Positions 58,686 through 64,000 of a stretch of 64,000 nt of DNA are shown in pieces (within the stretch, counting starts at the first letter, position 1; every line of letters starts with the position of its first letter). The translations under genes and the position numbers were made by a program. Source of the DNA: Viscum album (lineage: Eukaryota; Streptophyta; Magnoliopsida; Santalales; Viscaceae); NCBI GenBank assembly GCA_963277665.1, contig OY728152.1, positions 1,189,546,357 to 1,189,610,356 on the forward strand, written 5' to 3'. The notes under the pieces are model-generated. The model had not been told where the DNA came from. It saw nothing but the letters and a program-made list of their open reading frames with translations, and did no database searches.

Positions 58686-60844
58686 CTAAGACCTTGGGGC
58701 CCTGTCTGGGTGTGTGTGTGTGTGTGTATTTTTCCTATGTCTATATCCCCCAATAAATACTTATATTATTATTAATTTTATTGAAGTTAATTTTTTGAAG
58801 AAAAAAAGTGTAAATGATTAAGGAAAAAAGTCAAGGTTATACCATCGAGGGCTGAACTCATCTAAAGTATACTACATTATAAAGATAACTTGATTTTTTC
58901 TTCTTTATAAATAGGGAAACCCTGAGAGTGAATTTTCCAAATCCTCCACACCCAGGAACCCCCCTCTCTACAAAGATTTCATCTGAAGAAGCCCTAGTCG
59001 GGAATGAGCCGTTGATAGTTGAGATGAAAGAGCGTCCCATGGGGTAATAGACCTATCATCGATGGTTTGACACATCAAAAAATACAATATTTTCCATAAT
59101 ATAAAGATAAATATGATAAATTAAAGAAAAATTTCACAAAATAAAAGTTAGTTTCTTTCTAAAGAAGTTGAGCTTGATAGATGTTGATGGGTTGTGAGAG
59201 TAGAAGGTGACAAAGGCAAGAGGGATCAGAAACATTGGGAGGAGGGACAAGAGAGATGAAAAGAGGGAGGAAACCAAAGAAATGGAGCATAAGGATGGTT
59301 GGAGGTAAGATAGCCTAATGTTTTCTCAAATCTTTTCATATGAAAGTGAAAAGATAATTCAAGATTTATGGATTTTTAGTTTAGAATATATTATGGTTTT
59401 TCTAAAAAAACATCAATCATTCATAATTCATTACATGAGATATCCATGTTTTACAAATAAATGATGGTTTTTTATAAAAACCTTTATATATTCCTCAAAC
59501 ATGAAATTTTCATGTAATTATATATGATGATTTCACTAAAATCATCCTATATAAGCTATCATTTTTATGGTTTATGTGGTAGTGTGGTAGTTTTTACTTA
59601 TCCAATATGAGATTTTTCTGCTTCTATGATCAGTATGACATCTTGGGCCTCAATGAGAAAGACTGAAGATGTATATGGATATACCTAGTTGAGTGAAATA
59701 TAATGTACTAATCTACTTAAATGGATGATATGAGGGATGTATTCATCTAAATGAATGAAATGTTATTTATTCATCAATATTAGTCAATCTCTACTCAGAG
59801 AATCAAGAATGTATGAGTTGATCTATACAAAATTGACATGTTTCATGCCTCATGGTTGCACTCAATGCCTTAGGAAAAGGGATTATATGATTATAAATAA
59901 TGTATGAGATACACTTGGTGATTATTTGTGTGGAGATACATGTATTTGGTGAAGATCATATCAGATCTCTGTGCAGCTTGAGTAGTACGGATGCTTTGTC
60001 AGAGGTTGTTCTTTACTTATGGTAATGAATTGAGAATTCATAATCATAATCAATTCTACAAAGAACCACAAGGACACACAAAATTCTATGAATAAAGATT
60101 TGTTTTTTTATAGAATATTTGTACAAAACAAAGAGAGTAATTTGATAGATTATTCAAAAGGAGTTTTGGAGAATATCTGGGGGGGAATTAAGCATGATTT
60201 CATAGTGTGACATGAGGTAAAATATAAATAAAGTCTATGAAGATTTAGTGAATGAGAAAATGAGAAATTATTGTTTCTTTCTAATACATTTTCCTCAATC
60301 ATATAAAACTATCAATCACCCATGCTATTGCACAGCGTATTTGATTACAGATTTTTCTTTAAATAAGATATTAATATTTATAAAAGTTGAGAAGAAATAG
60401 TAATGTTGAATAAATTTTAATTAGAAAGTAATGGTGTATAATAATTGAATAGGAATTAATATCATATGAAGACACCATTATAATAGTTGAAAAATAAAAA
60501 GGACAAAGTAAAAGTATATGAATTTTTAAATTTTGAGGAAGAAGATTTGAATTCATTTTCAATTTCAATCACAATAACTGTAATGTGGGCACTGAAATAA
60601 AAAGTGAAAGATAAATAAAATATAATATAGTGGTTGTAATAATAAAAATGAGAAGTGTGAAAATAAATGAAATAATAATAAATTGAATGAGTGGGTTGTT
60701 TGGGAAAAAATCAAACAGAGTGAAATTATTCATCATGTATATAGAACCATATGGAATGAGGGACATAGAAATCACAGAAAAAGATGAAACGGAATATGAA
60801 ATTGAATAAAATAAATAGATGAAGACATAGAATCAACAGCCACT
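58686..60844 (+). other. AT-rich sequence outside element G, no gene seen
   Basis: Contains a (TG)9 run at 58711-58728 and a low-complexity GA-rich patch (59190-59290). A 60-codon minus frame (59040-58858, MGRSFISTINGSFPTRASSDE…) is not recognised. Frames at 60371-60568 and 60569-60775 (minus, hydrophobic) look like chance frames in AT-rich DNA. Confidence 0.5.
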
Positions 60845-61380
60845 TCATAATACTTGAAAACATGAAATTGAATAAAAAATAAATAAAACAATATCAGTAC
60901 AGTAAACTGAAAACAGGGTGAATAAAAACATAGAAACTTCTATTTTGGACAATTCTTGTAGTACCAATGATAGAGATGATTCCAGCAACCCATATTTTCT
61001 TCTAAAATCACTGGTCAACATCCCAATCATAGCCTTCCTTGTAAATATATCTTTTAGCATTTTTCTGGTTGTATGTGTTCGTGCACGAGTGCTAAATCTG
61101 TAACATTGTAATTCAGACAACCTTTCATGATTTGTTCTATACTCAATTCAAGCTTTTCCCTCAACCTTGCAAGCTTCTCATTGTGAAGAACTCTCCTGTA
61201 GAGTCGGTCATCATCCATTCCTTGGAATGGATTAAGGAAAAGGATAAAAAAATGAATCTGATAAACAAATTGTTCCATAAAAATCAGAGTTAACAGACAT
61301 TGTCATTATCAATATGCAGGGGGGTGATAGATGAAATTGTTTCACCAGGAAAAAGGTGCTCAACAACTGAGGTATACTGT
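60845..61380 (-). other. Possible exon-bearing gene fragment, unrecognised
   Basis: Three minus-strand stretches have less AT-biased, protein-like translation and a splice-acceptor-like start: TTCTTACAG before YTSVVEHLFPGETISS (from 61376), CATTCCAAG before GMDDDRLYRRVLHNEKLARL (from 61220), and CATACAACCAG before KMLKDIFTRKAMIGML (from about 61064). The middle one is a charged helix. I do not recognise the protein, and the reading phases of the last two do not join cleanly at the donor sites I can see, so this may be a decayed gene or chance. Confidence 0.25.
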
Positions 61381-61399
61381 AAGAAGAGAATGTTAAACA

Positions 61400-61941
61400 A
61401 ATTTTTTCCCAACATATACAAAAAAGGAGATAAATTTCGATCAACTAAATTAAAAAAATCATTGAATACAGAATCAATGTAACTATTTTGTGAATTAAAA
61501 ATATACAGCAATAATTTAATGTATACATTTGTATATAGGATTGTAATGTATATAGTATTGTATACTGTTGAAGTTTATGGAACATTAAATATTTTGAACA
61601 TTCGTATATATGAGTGTAATGCATTTTTAGACATTGTATGGAACCATACAATGTGCATGTATGTTTAAACAATGGGCATTATTGAAGTTTATGTATACAT
61701 GAGTGTATTCTCACCATTGTTTCTATCAAAATTTTCTGCTATGTTCTACTTACATGTCCACATTTCCCTTGGAAGAAAAATCCATTGTTGATCTTGAGCA
61801 AACCTAGTCAAGGAGGTTGCCAAGAATAAAAGATGAAGCCATTATAAGTCATAAACAATGAGTTATAAGTGAATACTGATACTACATAGTGGAAAAACAG
61901 TGCATATAATATTTGAGAAGCAAAAAATGCATAGCGGATAA
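61400..61941 (+). other. AT-rich sequence, no gene seen
   Basis: Several TGTATA/TGTATACAT phrases (61515-61700) but no gene signal. Confidence 0.5.
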
Positions 61942-64000
61942 GGGCTTACCGGTTCACCTTCCTCATTATGGTTTCTTACTTCCATCCTTCCATGTATTTG
62001 AGAATAGATTTAGTTGACACAGTTACATGTAGAAATATATATTTATCAGTAAATCAAATAAACCATTTACTCAACATTTTCACACATAATAAGATCTTTA
62101 GCCTTCATACAAGAGGTAAATTACCATTACCTGGAAATTGGAAATAATGATGAAGATGAGAGGGGTGTTGCCTTATGAATCCATGATTTATACCCATACT
62201 TCTAGATAAATTAATATAATGATAGTAACTGAGAATATTTCCATCTTATGTTCTAATAAAATCAAAGAATAATATATTGGAATATGCAAGAAGTAAAATC
62301 ATTGGCCACAAATAAGATAAGTCAACTTCATAAGTAATGGAATAAATTCTATAAGACATTAATCCAAGAAGAAAAAGTAATCTGTAAGAATGTATGTTTT
62401 ATGGAATCGGCAAGCATATGTTTTATGGAATAAAATAGTACAACATTTGGTTATAACTGGATGCATACTGATTCAATGAAGAGAGGGGGGGTAGAATCAT
62501 CTAATAAAAATTAAGAGTTCCAACACAGGCAATTAGTGTTTATGAAAATCAAGGAAAGATGTCAAATAAAAAATTCCAACCTTCGATGATGAAGAAACAT
62601 TCCATAAAGAGAGATAGAGTCCTAGTCATAGTGGGACCAATTTCATGCCTGCCCAAGAACACACCAATGAGTTGGCTGAGAAACTGAAGCAAGGGAAAGA
62701 GGAAAGGTGATACTGCTTGGGATTGATCTAGTGACAACCTGGATACTAGCCTCAACCAAGTGGTTAGGGGCTTAACCATTCACCTTCCTCATCTTGGTTT
62801 CTTACTTCCATTTGTCCATGTATTTGAGAAAAGCTATAGGTGACACCCTTACATGAAGAAATATATATTCATTAGTAAATCAAATAAACCATTTACTCAA
62901 CATTTTCATACATAATAAGAAATGAATCCTACATGTAAGAGGTAACTTATCATTAACTAGCAATAGGAAATAATGCTAAAGATGGGAGGTGAGGTGTTAC
63001 CTTCTGATTCAATGCTACATACCCATCCTTGTAGGTAAATTAATATAAGGAAATTAACTGAGAATATTTCCATCTTATGTTCTAGTAAAATCAAAGAATA
63101 ATATATTGGAATATGTAAGTAGTAAAATCATTGGAAACAAATAAGGGAAGGCAACCTCGGAAGTGGAATAAATTCAATGGGGCATTAATCCAAGAAGAAA
63201 AAGGAATTTGTAAGCATGTCTGTTTTATGGAATAAGAAAGCATATTTTTTATGGAATAAAATAGTACGACATTTGGTTATAACTGAATGCATAGAAGTTC
63301 AATGAAGAGGGGGGGAATAGATTCATCCAAGAAAAATTAATAGTTCCAACATGGGAAATTTGGGTTTATGAAAATAAATGAAACATGTCAAATAAAAAAA
63401 TCAAACCTTTGACAGTGATGAATCATTCCATAAATCGAGACAAAGTCCTGGTCATAGGGGGGCCAATGTTATGCCAACCGAACACACACCAACGAACTGG
63501 CTGAGTAACTGAAGTTGGGGAAAGAAGAGGAAAGGTGATCTTGCCTGAGATTGATCCGGTGACAACCTGGATATCGGCTTCAACTAGCTGCATAGGGGCT
63601 TACCAATTCATCTTCTTTAGAGAGGGGGGGATAGAATCATCCAACAAAAAATAACAGTTCCAACACAGGCAATTAGGATTTATGAAAATCAAGGAAAGAT
63701 GTCAAATAAAAAATTCCAACCTTTGATGGTGAGGAAACATTCCATAAACCGAGACAAAGTCCTGGTCATAGTGGGACCAATTTCATAACCGCCCAAGAAC
63801 ACACCAATGAGCTGGCTGAGAAACTGAAGAAAGGGAAAGAGGAAAGGTGATACTGCCTGGGATTGATCCAGTGACAACCTAGATACTGGCCTCAACCAAG
63901 TGGATAGGGGCTTACCCATTCACCTTCCTCATCTTGGTTTCTTACTTCCATCTGTCCATGTATTTGTGTAAATTTTTAGTTGACCCGGTTACATGCAGAA
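61942..64000. repeat. Tandem array, unit of about 826 bp, running off the window
   Basis: Units start at GGGCTTACC or GGGCTTAACC: 61942 (826 bp), 62768 (828 bp), 63596 (312 bp, missing about 515 bp of its first part) and 63908 (incomplete). The second part of each unit contains a minus-strand block; in units 1 and 3 it is open for 76 codons (62779-62549 and 63919-63689; LSLDQSQAVSPFLFP…), differing at 10 residues, while unit 2 has indels. Units 1 and 3 resemble each other more than either resembles unit 2. Function unknown. Confidence 0.9.

Noticed and set aside
1..64000. CRISPR arrays, bacterial operons, rRNA or canonical tRNA genes
   Set aside because: None seen. The tandem repeats lack the spacer-repeat layout of CRISPR, no tRNA cloverleaf was evident by eye, and all recognisable coding remains are plant transposons. 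A tRNAscan-SE or Infernal run would settle small RNA genes.

Overview
This window is AT-rich plant nuclear repeat DNA with no intact host protein gene that I can recognise. The clues are chromovirus-type Ty3/gypsy and Angela/SIRE-type Ty1/copia remains with initiator-Met-tRNA primer sites, two CACTA (En/Spm) DNA transposons, one of which carries TNP2 and PTTA-like transposase remains, and a non-autonomous hAT element. The long LTRs (about 2-3.7 kb) and deep nesting suggest a large-genome flowering plant; I cannot name the species. Nearly every coding stretch has stop codons or frameshifts.

The layout resolves as a nest, with target site duplications (TSDs) readable at most joints. The outermost unit is copia element G: 5' LTR from 3392 to about 4777, PBS 4780-4791, gag/PR/INT/RT/RNase H between about 7190 and 11620, and a 3' LTR scattered from about 15537 to 58685. 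Its 5' LTR holds gypsy LTR F, whose 3' end is 1-3391. Its coding region holds a 586-bp hAT element (8227-8812, TSD TGCCTAGA). Near its polypurine tract lies CACTA-1 (11633-15526), full of AT microsatellites. Its 3' LTR holds a small gag-like insert with solo LTR D (16363-18505) and then gypsy LTR E (18892-57370, TSD GAACC/GCACC).

Inside LTR E sit two more elements. The first is Ty3/gypsy element AB on the minus strand (20616-52551, TSD CTATT), with LTR A, pol, gag, PBS and LTR B in order of increasing coordinate. The second is a gag-only copia element J (about 53463-57053). Inside LTR B sits CACTA-2 (30840-51693, TSD TAT), 26 bp upstream of the LTR's TATA box; the uninterrupted sister LTR A shows the pre-insertion sequence. 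CACTA-2 carries a degenerate TNP2 gene (42190-45625) and a PTTA-like gene (39441-41601), both on the minus strand, and a GC-rich block near its 5' end. Inside CACTA-2 sits a 3.7-kb solo LTR, C (31898-35618, TSD AGAGT). The order of insertion is therefore G, then E, then AB, then CACTA-2, then C.

To the right of G (58686-64000) is sequence I could not assign: a plain AT-rich stretch, a possible exon-bearing gene fragment on the minus strand around 61 kb, and an array of about 826-bp tandem units that runs off the window.

The most striking signals are a 20-bp-phased array of TTTCGCGCA motifs in LTR F that match the E2F consensus, the 2.4-kb microsatellite load in CACTA-1, and the five-deep nest with a related empty site present in the same window.
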